Source: Azotobacter paspali (GTDB lineage Bacteria; Pseudomonadota; Gammaproteobacteria; Pseudomonadales; Pseudomonadaceae). Taken from it: a stretch of DNA of 6,712 nucleotides. The stretch is from NCBI RefSeq assembly GCF_042434745.1, contig NZ_JBHLSS010000038.1, one strand, 5' to 3'. A program made the position numbers and the translations under genes. Position 1 is the stretch's first letter; every line of letters begins with the position of its first letter. The notes below the pieces were generated by a model, which saw only the letters and a program-made list of their open reading frames with translations, was not told the origin of the DNA and searched no databases. Shown here in pieces: positions 6,130 through 6,712 of the stretch.

Positions 6130-6359
6130 GCAGCCCCCTGTTACCAATTGCGACCAGTTCGCCCCACGGGCGGCGAAAAAGCACGAATGGTAGAGGATTT
6201 CCAATACAGGAGTCTCATTTCCGGCAGCGGATCCAGGGCAATCGCATGAAATGTCTTTCCGATACCGGACTGGAAAGATTGTGTGCCTGGTCGTTCCGGC
6301 GTGGTCTTCAAATCCGGTGCATCGGCTGCTTGCCGAGGGGCTGGATACTTCCTGTTTCG
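6130..6359. other. Upstream region of the helicase gene, no gene seen
   Basis: Apart from the helicase ribosome binding site, this 230-bp stretch shows nothing I can assign. The frames crossing it have no recognisable domain, and no strong minus-strand promoter is evident. A segment at 6271-6353 faintly recalls a selenocysteine tRNA but does not fold as one. Confidence 0.6.
6134..6139 (-). promoter_or_regulatory. Ribosome binding site of the helicase gene
   Basis: On the minus strand AGGGGG (6139-6134) lies 4 nt ahead of the ATG at 6129. It supports this start over the longer in-frame extension reaching 6624. No clear promoter hexamer pair was found in 6140-6360. Confidence 0.6.
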
Positions 6360-6712
6360 GCCCCCCGGCCGAGTCACTTTCTCTTGGCGCGCGCAAAGAG
6401 AAAGTAACCAAAGAGAAAGCGCGCCCGATCATTCGGCCCCGGCTACGCCGGGGTCCCCCCGCTCCGGCGCCGCTGCGAGGGTCGTCGCACAAGGGGCATC
6501 CATGCCCCTCGTACGACTCTCGCCGCCTCCCCGCGGCTCGCCCCTCTACGCGACGCCTGCGCTCGGCCTTCTGAACGGGAGTCGGGCTCCGGGTTGCCTG
6601 AAAGCGCTTTCGCTCTTGCGGCACGACCCGTCAGGCCGCGCTGGATGCCCCCTTCAGGAGGCCGAGCGGAATCGTCGTGGAAGGGGTCGAGCGGCAAGGA
6701 TGCCGCGAGAGC
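6360..6712. repeat. Probable dispersed intergenic repeat element (runs off the window)
   Basis: The segment is a dense series of small palindromes: ACTTTCTCTT / AAGAGAAAGT (6376-6385 / 6396-6405), CCCCGGC-TAC-GCCGGGG (6437-6453), AGGGGCAT-CC-ATGCCCCT (6492-6509), GAAAGCGCTTTC (6600-6611) and GCGGCA-AGGA-TGCCGC (6691-6706). CAAAGAGAAAG is also repeated directly at 6394-6404 and 6409-6419. The block around GAGAAAGTAACCAAAGAGAAAG resembles, from memory, a sequence scattered between genes of many pseudomonads and xanthomonads. Open frames across it translate into arginine-, serine- and proline-rich strings with no domain. I see no transposase. The right boundary lies outside the window; the left is estimated. 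Confidence 0.55.

Noticed and set aside
6271..6353. Selenocysteine tRNA-like segment on the plus strand: starts GGAAAGAT, has a possible 6-bp D stem with a 4-nt loop, a CTTCAAA anticodon-like loop, and ends ACTTCC.
   Set aside because: The anticodon stem has two mismatches, the acceptor stem has two, there are extra bases before the D stem, and no T arm with TTCGA is present. It is probably coincidence; an Infernal search with the tRNA-Sec model would settle it.

Overview
The window is a GC-rich chromosomal segment from a Pseudomonadaceae-type gammaproteobacterium, most likely Azotobacter (A. vinelandii or a close relative). The main reason is the small gene at 119-487. Its 122-residue product matches, as far as I can recall, the Shethna protein II (FeSII) of Azotobacter, the [2Fe-2S] protein that shields nitrogenase from oxygen. 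The GuaB and GuaA proteins are also pseudomonad-like in length and motif positions. The genus call rests on memory of the FeSII sequence, not on a database search.

All four genes I can support are on the minus strand, so the window reads from right to left. (1) 6712-6130: no gene; 6360-6712 is dense in inverted and direct repeats and looks like a dispersed intergenic element running off the window edge. (2) 6129-4312: a 605-residue UvrD-like helicase with an N-terminal NERD-like domain whose expected nuclease residues look altered. (3) 4247-2778: guaB, IMP dehydrogenase, with a strong sigma70-type promoter whose -35 hexamer overlaps the helicase stop codon. (4) 2777-2554: a long guaB-guaA spacer with a nested inverted repeat and an imperfect tandem repeat. 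(5) 2553-973: guaA, GMP synthase. (6) 972-488: a 485-bp non-coding gap, AT-richer in its middle, with palindromes, a weak terminator candidate and a candidate fesII promoter. (7) 487-119: fesII. (8) 118-1: two perfect hairpins acting as tandem terminators for minus-strand transcription.

Functionally, guaB and guaA carry out the two steps from IMP to GMP. fesII appears to be its own transcription unit, with a leader of about 140 nt and a double terminator, and has no obvious metabolic link to guanine synthesis. The helicase is probably a separate DNA-maintenance gene. I found no CRISPR array, transposase, prophage gene, functional tRNA or toxin-antitoxin pair, and no convincing new multi-gene system. 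The points most worth following up are the fesII leader, the altered NERD helicase, the guaBA spacer and the repeat element at the right edge.
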